A DNA stretch of 64,000 nucleotides. It comes from Talpa occidentalis. Taxonomy: Eukaryota; Chordata; Mammalia; Eulipotyphla; Talpidae. Shown piece after piece: positions 25,276 through 37,353 of this stretch. Position 1 is the first letter of the stretch, and each line of letters begins with the position of its first letter. The translations under genes were made by a program, and so were the position numbers. Below the pieces are notes generated by a model. That model was given only the letters and a program-made list of their open reading frames with translations, was not told where the DNA came from and made no database searches. The DNA lies in the NCBI RefSeq assembly GCF_014898055.3, contig NW_023603184.1:110970615-111034614 (forward strand), read 5' to 3'.

Positions 25276-26709
25276 GGATGCTGAAACACTATAGTATCTT
25301 CAAATAAGAATTAAATAAAAAAAATTTTTTCCTATTGTGGAGGGTTGGCAGGGAGAAAGCCAGGGGTTTCCTGGTTAAGGTTGAGATGTTTAGCTATCTT
25401 TATCACCTTAATTCTAAAGTACTCATTAGCACAAGTATAGAGCAAGACTGTCTATTTAAAAAAAAAAAAAACTTGCTTCAATACAATATGTAAATGGGCC
25501 TTAGAATTTCTGAGCACGTGTGGTAGAATTGCTCAGAAATATTTCCAGCATCATGGACACTTAGACTGGCAGCTCAGTGATTGTGGCTCATTGATGGCTG
25601 TCTGGGTGTATTCCCCTTAACAAATTTAGCAACCCCTTAGATTGGTGCCCTGGGCAACCAGCTTCCTCACACGCTGCTCTGGCCCCCAATCCCTTGGAAC
25701 ATAACTACAATTCTGTTAATGTCTTCAGACAAAGGCATCATTTTATTCAGTGTTTATTAATAGCAGCAAGTGTTAGAGACTTTGCAGGCTGAACCCTGTG
25801 GGGAGAAAAGTTAGAGACTAAGTGTGGATTTAAGCCTCATGCCACCTCATCAGGCCATTTTCCACTTTCTTTTCCTAAGGACCAAAATAGACAATGGAAA
25901 AAACATCAATTGCAGTTTTCCAAATGGAAATGAAACACTGCTTTGGGGGTTCACCAGTAAAATTTATGTTTAGATAAAATAACACACAATCACACAAATC
26001 TTTACCTTGCCTGGCTTAATCCACCTTCATTTACCACCAGGTGATTTGATTTAGGGATTTTCTTTCAAGTTAAGTCATCACATAGAATGTGTGTAGTTAG
26101 AAGTCGTACAACCTTCTTGTTTTAAGAAAATTTAGGACTGGCCAATATATTTAAGTTTCAGTATTTTCATCTTGGTCACATGAACTATGACCTTCTCTTA
26201 ACAATGAAAGTAACCAAAAATCCAGAGTATTATCTGGTTACCCCAGAAATAATCGCCAAGCTGCAGTTCAGGAAAAATCAGCAAAAGACATGTGATATTT
26301 ATAAGGAACTTCAGTGCCAACTGGTCTCTATGTCCAAAAACAATAAAAAATATTTCAATATCTCTTCTGTGCTTGCAGTAGGCTAAATGAGCATAAAGGA
26401 CATACATAGCAGGACTCTATGGTTATCCTCCCAGTGAAAGCACATCTGCTCTTTTGCTCATGATATTTGAAACAGTGCTGGGAATGAATACACACTACAA
26501 AAACTACCTGCTGAGAATTCCATAAAATTTTGAATCTTGTCTTTGAAGTGATATGCAAAACCCGAGGAAAACAAAAGTTGAAGGAAAAACTATAGAGGCA
26601 GTTTGGAGACTGGTCCTTGTCAGACACATACCGTTGTACTCTTAAAAAAAAAAAAAGTGTCACCAACTTTTCAGTGTTGTTAGACATGCCGTGGTATGCT
26701 CAGTGAAAT
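25276..26709. other. Unassigned intergenic sequence
   Basis: Overlapping short frames on both strands at 26180-26690 do not resemble known proteins. A-runs at 25458 and 26643. Confidence 0.5.
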
Positions 26710-26724
26710 GGAACTTGAACTTTT

Positions 26725-27027
26725 TTTTTAAAAAGATTTATTTATTATTTACTTATTTATACAAGCACTGGGTAAGTCAGAAGTGCAGGAGGGTGAGAGA
26801 ATTCACCAGAGCCAGAGCAGGAAGCAGAGCAGGCAGAAGGACCGAAGTACACTGCTGAGGGGAGCAGCGGGCGGCAGGAGAGGTCTGCGTGCCATGCGGG
26901 ACCCTCCTCAGGTGGCTGGGGAGCAGCCGGGGATGGCCGGGGAGCAGCCGGGGATCGAACTGGTGCTGCAGAGGTTGTGGGCAGCTTCGCAACCCCACGC
27001 TCAACCGCTGCACCACCGAGGCTGCCC
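26725..27027 (-). repeat. tRNA-derived SINE with internal duplication
   Basis: Antisense young copy with target duplication GGAACTTGAACTTTT (26710-26724 and 27028-27042). A ~22-bp unit, GGGGAGCAGCCGGGGAT..., is present twice in tandem at about 26918-26958, which other copies lack. Confidence 0.93.
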
Positions 27028-27042
27028 GGAACTTGAACTTTT

Positions 27043-27523
27043 ACTCCACAAATTATTAAGTGGCTGAGTCTGAAAGTAGCTGAGGAAGAAGTAGGTAAAT
27101 TTACATAAGGCAACTCCAGTCCCTTCTGAGATCCTGAAAGACTGACACCTGTCACAGGAAAAAACATACACTGTGATGGTAGAGAATATGACCAATGCAC
27201 CTGAGAGCATCAAAGAGAACGTATGTCGGAACCATGATGGTGGTGGATCCCAATCCTTTGCCTTCCCCAGAGCTGCAAACTTTGTGAGGAGCTCTCTTGG
27301 CTCAGGTGGCCCCAGGGTAGATGTCTTTGATAGAGTTACAAGAGCAACAATAGCATGACAGTTTGCCCCCAACCACACTTCTGAGATAACACCAGAAAAA
27401 AAGTCTCAAGGAGCCTTCTTCAATTTCCTAGGTATCTGTTGGAACACCCCTTCTCTGACATGGGCAGGAAGTACCCATTCAACATCCATGGTGGAAATGC
27501 CACCAGAGCCCCATAAATGGGCT
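27043..27523. other. Unassigned sequence left of the LTR element
   Basis: Less AT-rich than its neighbours, with partial frames on both strands (for example 27173-27358 plus). It may be a decayed retrocopy cut by the LTR element, but I cannot identify a parent gene. Confidence 0.3.
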
Positions 27524-28122
27524 TGTTACAGGACAGGGAGAGGGGCAGTCCAGACCCCACAAAGCTGCCTGCTCTAAATAGTTTCTGCCATCTGCCGTAT
27601 CAACACAAAACAAATGAGACTTTAATGGGAAGGAACTTGAATACAATTAGGAAACAATACAGGAAAGGCAAAGAATATAGTTTCTAAATCAAGTACCCAA
27701 TGTTACCCGTCCCCTCGTGGGTAAAAGTCCACCCAAGCAGGATTGGCCCAGAGCAAGGCCCCAAAGCCTGCCACAAGTCTTAAGCATCTTCCAGTGGGAA
27801 CCCACAGAACAGGATCAGAAATAACCAGACAAGTCTGGAGGGAAAAGAGCAAAATCAAAATCAAGACAAAAACGCCATTGTCACCTGCCCACGGGTCTCT
27901 CACCCACATCTGTGTCAACCAGTCCATGACCAAAAGGCAAGCACAGTGTCTTCACGTGTCTCTTTGCTCCATGTGCCTCCTCCAGGTCTCCTTCTGGCTC
28001 TCCATTGTGTTTCCTCCCTTTTTCAGTCTCCTCTGCAACTTCTTCTCTCCCTGCTCAGCTCCAGCCTCCATTTGGGTGGGGCAGGGAACCTGGAACCCTT
28101 TCCTGGGGACCACCCTGTTACA
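27524..28122 (-). repeat. 3' LTR of a class II endogenous retrovirus-like element
   Basis: A 599-bp LTR, read on the minus strand, beginning TGTAACAG and ending CTGTAACA, i.e. TG...CA with an 8-bp inverted terminal repeat. It is about 95% identical to the copy at 31334-31945. On the minus strand a possible TATA-like ATATT lies near 27675 and a variant poly(A) signal ATTAAA near 27612, in a plausible U3-R-U5 order. Just inside it on the minus strand is a purine-rich run (AAAAGGGCAGA) at the expected polypurine-tract position. This is the downstream LTR. Confidence 0.85.
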
Positions 28123-28528
28123 ATCTGCCCTTTTAATTTTTATTCCACCATATCTATGGTGGCACAGATCTCAGGGTGTAGTCTTAGGAGACAGTCTTTT
28201 TTCAGGGTTACAATGTGTGTAAGAGAAGCAACAATTAGTCAGCAGCATTGTCCATGAATGTCCAGGATGACAGTTTTCCATTGCTGGAAAATAGTCCATT
28301 ATCCAAGCCAAAAGAAAAAAAAAATCTGGAGCATTAGCTAAAACAAGACAGCAAATATATCAAAATCACAGGAAAAAAATCTTAAAATCGGTTGAACTTA
28401 TGTAAAAAAAAAAAAAGTTCTCTCAATCTTGATCCCAAATTGTTCCAACAGCATAGCAAAAGTTTGCAAACTAAATCTACTTTTAAACCATATTACCTAT
28501 TTTTGCATACAATCACAGGGCAGAATAA

Positions 28529-28828
28529 CTAAACAGCAATTTTAGCTGGCTTTGTTGGAATACTCCATACAGGATCAGAGCAAACTCTTGACATCCGGTC
28601 CACGTAGGCTTCAAGAACAAAGTTGGTCTCATCAGACTCCACCTGGGCTTTCCTCTTCTCGAGGGTACCAGAGCTTTTTTGTTTTCTGGGTTGTCCAGTC
28701 CTGCCAATGGAGGCAAGCTTCCTCACCTTCTTTGGAGGTCTCTGGAACCCTACAAACAAAGCAGCAGGTTCTCTTCTTGGTTCAGCTCTGCTTAACTTCC
28801 TGGAAGAACTCCATTCAAAGCCACACAT
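28529..28828 (-). pseudogene. Lys/Arg-rich open frame inside the LTR element
   Basis: A 99-codon ATG-started frame about 400 bp upstream of the 3' LTR. Its middle has clusters of basic residues (RPPKKVRK, then RKQKSS and EKRKAQ). In complex betaretroviruses this end of the genome holds env and small basic accessory proteins, but I see no sequence match that would justify such a name. It may be a remnant or a chance frame. Confidence 0.2.
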
Positions 28829-30079
28829 TGAAACTCATCTCCAATTGTTTATGTTTTAAGCAGACAAAATCCCTATGGAAGTTATGCAAAATAGACACTG
28901 ACACGAGGAGTAAAAATTACTACCACTATTTTCACGCTGTGTTGGTATCAAGGGGAAAGAAAACACAAACACAGGTTAGCTCTACTGAAAAAAGAAAAAA
29001 AAAATAATTTAACATTGCTGCAGGTCCTGGTGGGTCAAAAGAAGAAAACTTTGTTGAATCAGAACAAAATGCAACAAAATTTCCAGTATTATGTCAAAAC
29101 TTAGTAAAAACCAGGTGTATCTCCAACAGTCTATTCAATTCTTGTAGTGAAAATTTTTTAACCCATCAAAAGTTCCATCAATAGGAATCTGTTGAGGCCC
29201 TTTCCCCCCTATTTTTTTCCAGAAACAATTTCTGTAGATATCAAACAATTAAAGTATACAATATTACAAGGTGGCAATCACCACTGACAATTTACATACA
29301 TATCAGGTACTGAGAGGTTTACACATGTTCTAGAAAACCAATGTTAACATTTCTGTACATGTCAAAGTTTCCCATTTTCCCAAGTGACAATGCTTCCCTT
29401 TCAGTTTTACTTTACTAGGTAAACCAAATAGGACAAATTCATCTAATGCCTTTCCCAGGAGGAAAGGGAGAAACTTTGTGGAGTGTCTCAGGAGCTCTAC
29501 TGAGGTTCCACAACATTTCCTTAGATCAACCAAATGACAGGCTACCAAATTTTTGCTTAAATTTAGATTTGTGGGAAGCTTTGCCATAAACATCAGAAAA
29601 CAACAGCAACAACAATATTCGATCTCTACAAAGGCACCGGCTTAGTTCAGTAGTACAATGTTGACAATCAAACCATAGCCTTTTGTTTTTTTTCTCATAA
29701 CTGGAGACTTTTTTTTTCAACGTCTATAGGCACCATGTATACCAATTTTTCAACCTCTAGGAGCCAAGACAGTTAGACACAAGGACATACAGACATACAA
29801 CATATAGACAGACAGTTTTTTTTTTAGTTATGAAACGTGGGATATCTTATGTAACTGCAGTTTTACTCCATAGGCTCAGATAAAAATGTCAAAGTCCAAA
29901 AAAAATGCGGAGTGTTGCTGGCAGAAATCACAGGTTCCAGTTGTCATCCTACAAACCTAAGACTTTGGAAATAGGAAGAAACAGTTTTATTAATTACAAG
30001 AGTTACATGACCTTGTTTATCACTTTAGGATTTTCAGTGTTTAAGTCTTTTTATTGGAAGCCAATCCTGGGGTATCCTG

Positions 30080-30260
30080 TACAGCAGCTGAAAGAGCAAA
30101 AGCAACAGTTAACTTTTAAGCACAAGGAGTCATCTCTTGTTAGCCACCAAGCAGGCAATCCTTGGGTTTCCTGGAACAGAACTTGACAAAGCAAAATCAA
30201 AATATCAGCAATTAACTTTAAATTAAAAGGAGTCATCTCCTTACTTTTGCTAGCCACTCT
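30080..30260. repeat. Imperfect direct duplication inside the LTR element
   Basis: Two diverged copies of an ~85-bp unit, about 30087-30150 and 30180-30258. Both carry a gap-tolerant TTAACTTT motif, the exact block AAGGAGTCATCTC and TAGCCAC. Confidence 0.6.
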
Positions 30261-30337
30261 GGGACAGAAGCTGAAAGAGTAGATTCAACATCAAAGCACA
30301 GATTACGCCTCCCCCACACTAGGGAGGGACAGCAACA

Positions 30338-30731
30338 ACACAGGAATGAAAACCTGGTACAGTTACAAGATGCACCATAGAGTGCTTTCCTCAACAGACC
30401 TTCCTCAGTAGGAAGCAGAAACTTAGAATCTTGTCTTATATCAAGCAATTAAATCCAGAATTGAAATGGCAAAATTGTGTACACAAAATTGAATTCTTGC
30501 AATGTCTGGATCAGAAAAATTAAAAAGATTTTGTTTGAGTCTGAAAGGCTTTGCTGCTGAGAATTTTGTCTACACAATTTATTTTGGGCTTGTTTGCCAT
30601 TTCAATTCTGGATTTAATTGCTGATGTAAGGCAAGATTCTAAGTTTCTGCTTCCTGCTGAGGAAGGTCTGCTGTGGAAAGCACTCTTTATGGTGCATCTT
30701 GTAACTGTACCAGGTTTTCATACCTGTGTTA
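30338..30731. repeat. Long inverted duplication inside the LTR element
   Basis: Left arm about 30338-30490, right arm about 30564-30731, spacer about 73 bp. The reverse complement of the right arm follows the left arm with short mismatches and one 14-bp insertion. Shared blocks include GAAAACCTGGTACAGTTACA and CAATTAAATCCAGAATTGAA. A transcript across it would fold into a long hairpin. Confidence 0.85.
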
Positions 30732-31333
30732 TCTCCAAGAATCCATCAAGGCTACCAGCAATTACCAGTTACTGCTTAAAGCTACTCTTTCCTTAACACT
30801 CAGACATACATTCCCTAAGTTAAGCACCACTGCTCCACAGTTGGCTTGCAAAACCCCTCAGGCAGAGGTCAGGAAGTAGTTGAAGACAAAGCAACATATC
30901 ACTGAAGAATCATTATTGCCTTTAGAAATAGTGATGAGACAGCAGAGATCACAAAAAGAAAAAAAAAAAAAAGTCCAAAGTCCTAGCAAAAAGAACCTCT
31001 GAGTTTTACAAGAGCCTGCCAAGTGGCCTCAGAAACCATCTTTGACCTGGCCACATGGTCCAACCTACTACCTAATCTTTTGAGTAAAACTGTTGCACAG
31101 AACAGTTTACACAAAATCAGATATCTTAGCAAGTCACTACAAATTACACACAAAATCTTCACAGAGCACAAGCTAGTTTTTCAACAGCAAATCTACATAT
31201 GAATCAAACATACTAGAGAAACCAAAAATCACATTTGCACTTATGGTAGCCAGTGCCATAGGGAAGCCCAATTTCCCCACGGGGCTGACTAACCACGGAT
31301 GGCTCTGTCCTAAATCACGTTGGGCACCAAATC

Positions 31334-31945
31334 TGTTACAGGGCAGGGAGAGGGCAGCCCAGATCCGCAAAGCTGCCTGCTCTAAATAGGTTCTGCCATC
31401 TGCCGTATCAACACAAAACAAATGAGACTTTAATGGGAAGGAACTTGAATACAATTAGGAAACAACACAGGAAAGGCAAAGAATATAGTTTCTAAACCAA
31501 GCACCCAATGTTACCCGTCCCCTCGTGGGTAAAAGTCCACCCAAGCAGGATTGGCCCAGAGCAAGGCCCCAAAGCCTGCCACAAGTCTTAAGCATATTCC
31601 AGTGGAGACCCACAGCACAGGGTCAGAAATAACCAGACAAGTCTGGAGGGAAAAGAGCAAAATCAAAATCAAGACAAAAACGCCATTGTCACCTGCCCAC
31701 GGGTCTCTCACCCACATCTGTGTCAACCAGTCCACAACCAAAAGGCAAGCGCTGTGTCTTCACATGTCTCTCTGCTCCATGTGCCTCCTCCAAGTCTCCT
31801 TCTGGCTCTTCATTGTGTTTCCTCCCTTTTTCAGTCTCCTCTGCAGCTTCTTCTCTCCCTGCTCAGCTCCACCCTGCCTCACCCTCCATTTAGGTGAGGC
31901 AGGAAACCTGGAACCTCCCCCTTTCCTGGGGACCACCCTGTTACA
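31334..31945 (-). repeat. 5' LTR of the class II endogenous retrovirus-like element
   Basis: A 612-bp LTR with the same TGTAACAG...CTGTAACA ends as its partner. It differs by roughly thirty substitutions and small indels, including about 12 extra bases near 31876. The primer-binding site abuts its left end (31315-31333). Flanks of the whole element share only gct (27521-27523 and 31946-31948), so no clean 6-bp target duplication survives. Confidence 0.85.
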
Positions 31946-34900
31946 GCTGAGTTTAGAGTCACCTGGACTGACCCTTCTACCCACAATAAACATCAGGAGG
32001 GGAGCATTAGAGAATGAAGGTACATTCTTTTCATGAGCAAATTGAGAGCTTGAACTATTTAATTGAATATTAGAAGGAGTTCCTATTAAATAATTTGGTT
32101 TCTTAAAATGGGTCAAATATATGCAGGAAACTCAAAAACTTAGTGCTCCCTACGTCCCTTTTTGAATTATTATAAAATTACAACTGTGAGGAGATGCAAC
32201 TATGAGGAAAATTGGAATTTAAAATATGATGGGTTTATTAAGAGGCCGTATTGAAGGTGAAATATGAACTTGGGCCTTAGTCTTCAGCATTTCTCTTAAT
32301 CTACTGATTAGTCAAATATGTAGAACCAAAGTTAAAAGAGAATTTTTCTGCTTCAAAATTATATCAGTGTTGATGCAATGAAATGGTTATGTAAATTTTG
32401 GTAGAATTTAAGGGCAAAAAAACCAGAATACATAAAAGGCAACACCTGATGTGGCAACACCTGTCAGGTTAACAAAGGGCAGGGTTGCTAGATTGAGGAG
32501 GAAGGAAAAGATCACAACCAGGAATCTTCCCGAAAAAGAGTTAGGACTATTTTGTGCCCACAAAAAGATGCAGAAAATGCTGAGTATTGTATCATAAAAA
32601 TAAAACCCAAAGACTGTAGTTAACTTGAAAAATATGAATGTAGACATTCTAAAGCTCATAAACATAGGTAACGTCTATCATTGAAGGTCCACCAGTGACC
32701 AGAAAGCATGCTCATTGTTTTGGGGGGGTGCGGTTTGGCATCATTTCACGCGACTATCTAGTGGCCTGCTAGGTAGGCAATGCTATTATTCCCCCTTTAT
32801 AGGTAGATTTGATGCTCAGTTTATGGCTGTTCCTGGACTTGCCCTCCTGACAATGGTTATATGTGATTACAGAGCCTTGTCATTACCTCCTCCAAAGCCA
32901 GTGTATTAAAATTCCCAAAGATGTTTATACCAAAATACAAAGAATTAATTTCTTGGCACAAGTTGTAAATTATGAACATCTGGGCTTGCTGATCCCTCTA
33001 TATTTTACTGCTTGTAATTGTAGTTTTATTCTCCACAATTTTTTTAAGCTTTTCAGGCATTTTTTTCCTGTGTCTTGCCCAAATCACATGCAGACTGCCT
33101 GCTGTGCTTTTTGAATCAACATATTTGGCTTGATAGGAGGAGGAAGCAGAAAAAAGATGTTTTGGTGGTCTACCATTTTTTAACCTCACATTTTTTAATG
33201 CAACTGTGATCATCATGTATACAACTCGGAGTTGTATTCATTTAAATTATAATTATTTCTTACATTATTAAACACTGTTGGAAATCAGTATAATAGTTGA
33301 TACTACTCTCTCCAGTAAATAAATCATAAGCTCTTAACCAACCCTCCAACATGGGATGTAAAGCTAAATTTTATGTATGAAAGTTAACCTGACTCTTGCT
33401 TTAGATCTACAGATATAGAAACTAATCAGTAGGTACTGCTCTCAAAGTTGGTACCTAAAAGACTACTGCAATCAGTAAATTATATACCCTGTCACACTTG
33501 ATCAATTTTTGCCATATTAGCAGTGATTACACATTTCTCATGTTTCACAGGGAAATCAAATAATTGACCACAGCTGGCAATATTTTATTTTACATGGAAC
33601 ACCACAGCTGGAGGGATGCCAGGCTAACCTTGAACAGGGCTTTAATTGACTAGAAACATTTAGGGGCAATGTCTTGTGCTGGCTGACTTTCCCTCCTTTG
33701 CTAACCTCTCATTTGGTGTCTGAATATTTTCATAAGTACATACAGGAGTCACATAGCCTTCACTGAGGCCCAAGAGGAACCCAGAAAACCAACAAGTTTT
33801 ATTCCAAAAAAGCAAAACACCCCCTGCTCATGTAGGATTTATCATAGACATTTTTAGACAGCAATATTGTGAAACTTGTTTGATCACCTCAGTTTCTACA
33901 GCTGCTTCAAACTGATAAGCAAGGAAGTAACTTCAGAGTAGTTATTATGAAAACCAGTAATTTTTGCCACAAGATATTTTTGAGCAAGAATGAAATAAAA
34001 ATGAGAAGACTAAAAAGGGAAATAAAAACTTTTCCTACCATTTAGGTTTACAACCTCTTCCTGCTAATCACCATGTTTCACTTGAATCAATAGAGGTGTT
34101 TTGAGAATTTGTATTTGTGTGTGTGTGTGTGATGCAACTTTATTATATCATTTTTATCCATTCTGCAGGAATGTGAATACAGAGTTGCAAGTTTTGTTAT
34201 TAGAAGCAAATGTCAAATCCATCCTACCTGCATAATCCACAGAATTTGCACCAGTATGTCCTGTGTATTAGACTTAATTTTCCTAAAGATGATTAGTTTT
34301 CATTGGACACTGTAAGAAAAAGAATGACCATAGGAAACATTTTCTAGGACATATCCTTGATTTCACAAAAAGTAAAAGACACACAGAAGCAAAGATCCCA
34401 ATCTTATTACAGCTGCTTTTTACTTGACAGAACAAAGAATGCCGCTGTCTACAGTAAAGGCACTTATGATTCACACTTGAAATAACAAAAATAATCCTTA
34501 AAGAATTAAATTACTACAATATGACATACTCTAATCTTAAAAACATAATTAAGAATCAATTGGACTCAGCTGATGAAAATATTTTCACTTCTAAATAGCC
34601 ACATACACACACTTCTCACACACATACTCTAACCTTCTCTAATGTGTTCATTTAAAAACTTTGATCTAAAGATTTTAATTATATGGACGTCAACATAAAA
34701 ATAACTGTAAATTATTTACTTTCAATTTTAAAATATAGGTTTAAAATGTCTGTTTTCATGGAAACTTTTTTTTAAGTTAAATTAATCAATTTTAGCAGCC
34801 TTCAAGCTTTTGCTTTTGGTGTTTTCAAAATCTCACATGTAAGAAAATATTGACTTGCAATTTTTAATATGCCTCTAGATTCTATGGGCCAGTTTTCAGG

Positions 34901-36084
34901 CCTCTTCTAGGTTAACATGGATGTCATTATTAACACATACCACACACGATGAGGGGATGGCTGTGGGGGTAAAAGACATCTCCTCAGTATTTCATTCCCT
35001 GGATTATATTAATGACACCCAAAACCGAGATGCTATTTGGGGTTTAGAACAGATATAAATATTTTTAGGTGTTAATATATTCGTCAAAATTGTAAGCGAT
35101 CATTAACAAGAATAACAACACAATTTTTAACCTGGCAACTTCAGTTATCAGCAAGTGCAATGTCTTTTTTAAACCCATTTTAAACTCAGCCTACAGTTCT
35201 GTCGTCCAAGATGTCCAATGGTATGGCTGTATTGGTACAGTGGGTGCCACATGCGGGTATTTTGAAATATTTTCACCAACACAGTGAGAAATAACGAAAG
35301 AGGTATGTATTCATGTAGTGTAAAGCCTTAGCATCAATAGGAGGCCCAGCATCGGTAAAGCTATTAGAGTCGATCATATCTGCTTCATTGTGTTTCTGCC
35401 TCAACAAAATAAGCATTCAGCTAGGGTTCTCAAGCTTAAGACTAGACAATAGTTTATAGGGCAAAAGCAACAGGGTCATTTAACTTTTAGTTAAGTATTT
35501 TTCCATTAATAAGGCCACACATTCTTACAAGCATCATCACACAGAGTCTGATACTGATGAGATTTGCAAGTGTTTTGAGCGTCTTTTGTTAGTTCCAACA
35601 TACAGCTTATCCATGATTTGTCAGGCTATAGTTGTACAGACTTTTCTTAATTGTTTGTAATGTAAAGTTAGGAGAAACAGCAGTGAAGGTTTTGTGGCCC
35701 AAAATGGTAGTAGCTTAAAGTGCCCTTTCCAGTGTTCATTGTTGACCATGGAATCAGCTTGCCAAAGCAGTGTGGGCTGCAGAAGGCAGGGCCAGCCCAA
35801 CTGCACACACACAAATTTTATTAACACACAAAACAGGGGCAAAATAGCTGCCAAGCATCCATCCTATACGTTTACTAAAGAATACCACAAAAAGGGGAAA
35901 GTCTTGCCATTTTACTAAACTTAAATCAATCTAGTGAGAAGTCATAGGTTTATGCTATTTTATTGCATTAGTGGCTGATGAAAAGTTATCCATTTTCTCA
36001 CTCTAACAAAAGCCACATTTGACAATGATGAGACAAAGACCCCATATGTACTCAAGGTTTTCTTTTCATAAAAAGTTATTTTTA
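31946..36084. other. Unassigned intergenic sequence, nearly free of young repeats
   Basis: Over 4 kb with no SINE, young L1 or LTR. Only a short GT run at 34116-34132 stands out. No exon was recognised. Confidence 0.5.
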
Positions 36085-36345
36085 GGGCCTCCCTGGTGGT
36101 GAAAGGGGTTAAGCACAGCACTGTGAAGCTGTCTGCAGTCTCTGCAGCATGAGCTCCATCCCCGGCCAGCCAGGGAGCTACCCACATGCGCAGCAGACCT
36201 CTGCTGATTTGCCCGCTGCTACTCTCAGCAGTGTATTTCAGTCAGTCCGCCTGTTCTGCTTCCAACTCTGTCTCTGATGAATCGTCTCACCCCCTCCACC
36301 TCTGGCCTGTACCCCAGCTCTTACATGCATAAATAAATAACTAAC
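36085..36345 (+). repeat. tRNA-derived SINE, older subfamily
   Basis: GGCCTCCCTGGTGGTGAAAG start, CAGCAGTGTATTTCAGTC body block and an ATGCATAAATAAATAA tail. Target duplication not clear. Confidence 0.9.
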
Positions 36346-37353
36346 CAAGAAAGGCACACAAAATAAATATTATATAAGGTTTTTGTATAGAGAATATAGA
36401 CAATAATAATATTTTGGGTTGCCACAGGCAAACTGAATTATTTAGTTGCTTGTGGTGGTTCAAATATAACTGGTGAGAGGCACCCAAACAGTGCCAACTT
36501 ACATGTAAGTAAGCTGAGGAGACAGGCCAGATGGGGGAAGTGGCAGGGTGGAATCTGGCTCTGGAAGCAGCATCATAGGGCAACTTCCAGGCAGGTGCTC
36601 CTTGTGTTGCTTGGTGAACTCGCTCTTTGGAGCCACATGGTACTGATTCCTTAGGTGCTTGTTATAATAGCCTAGAAGTTGATGGCTTCATGTCCAGGAG
36701 TCTGACCATGAGAGCAAACTAAAGCACCCCAGACAGACGGGCCATTTTTCACAGATCACACTTGGTGGTAGTGACTTCCCAGGTGGAAACACTTCTCCAT
36801 TATTTAGGTTTGACTTTGGGGTCGCTACTGGCTAATAGCTGCACAAGTCTGAGTTAGAGGCAGAAACATCACAAGGAAACAACTTGAGGTCGCTGTTCTA
36901 CCTGCCTAATTGAGTTTACATACGGAAAACCTGTATTATATTTCTGTTCGCCACTGTCAGGCTTCTCGAATCATTCCATTATAATCCTGTCATAGCCTTT
37001 ACCTCCTTACATCTGTCCCTAAAATAGTTTTATCTTACCATTAATTTGTTCTTCTTTAGGGCTAAACACTGATGTTAAGCCACCCCCAAAGTATTATTTT
37101 CACCCTGAAAGTTCTCATGTGGATTTGCCTGTTGTACATATTTCCTGCTACCTTCCTCATGTCTACCTACTTCTCCTCCCATTAGACTTCTAGTCCCGTC
37201 TTACTGGGATTCAAATTAAGTATTTCAGGAATTCTGTGTATGAGAATAGTGGAGAACAGAAATTCCACAAAGATAAGAAATAAAACTAGATTATCAACTC
37301 TCAAAAAAAAAAAAAGAAGAAGAAGAAGAAGAATCTAAAGAAAAGTGTTCTGG

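Larger units (their letters stand above)
28123..31333 (-). mobile_element. Interior of a short, apparently non-autonomous LTR retrotransposon
   Basis: About 3.2 kb between the two LTRs. Immediately after the 5' LTR on the minus strand is GAT then TTGGTGCCCAACGTGA, a primer-binding site matching tRNA-Lys as in HERV-K/betaretrovirus-type elements. A full betaretrovirus interior would be 6-8 kb; here no long gag, pro, pol or env frame is visible and I recognise no retroviral domain. The longest ATG-started minus-strand frame is about 100 codons (28529-28828, Lys/Arg-rich). The interior contains an inverted duplication (30338-30731) and a direct duplication (about 30080-30260). Best reading is an ETn-like non-autonomous element, or a heavily deleted provirus. 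Confidence 0.7.

Noticed and set aside
26757..27200. 147-codon minus-strand frame
   Set aside because: Its C-terminal half is SINE sequence (same peptide as at other SINEs) and the rest is unique flank; not a gene.
27743..28222. 159-codon plus-strand frame and its near copy at 31551-32036
   Set aside because: Both are the antisense of the LTRs and are alike only because the LTRs are repeats.
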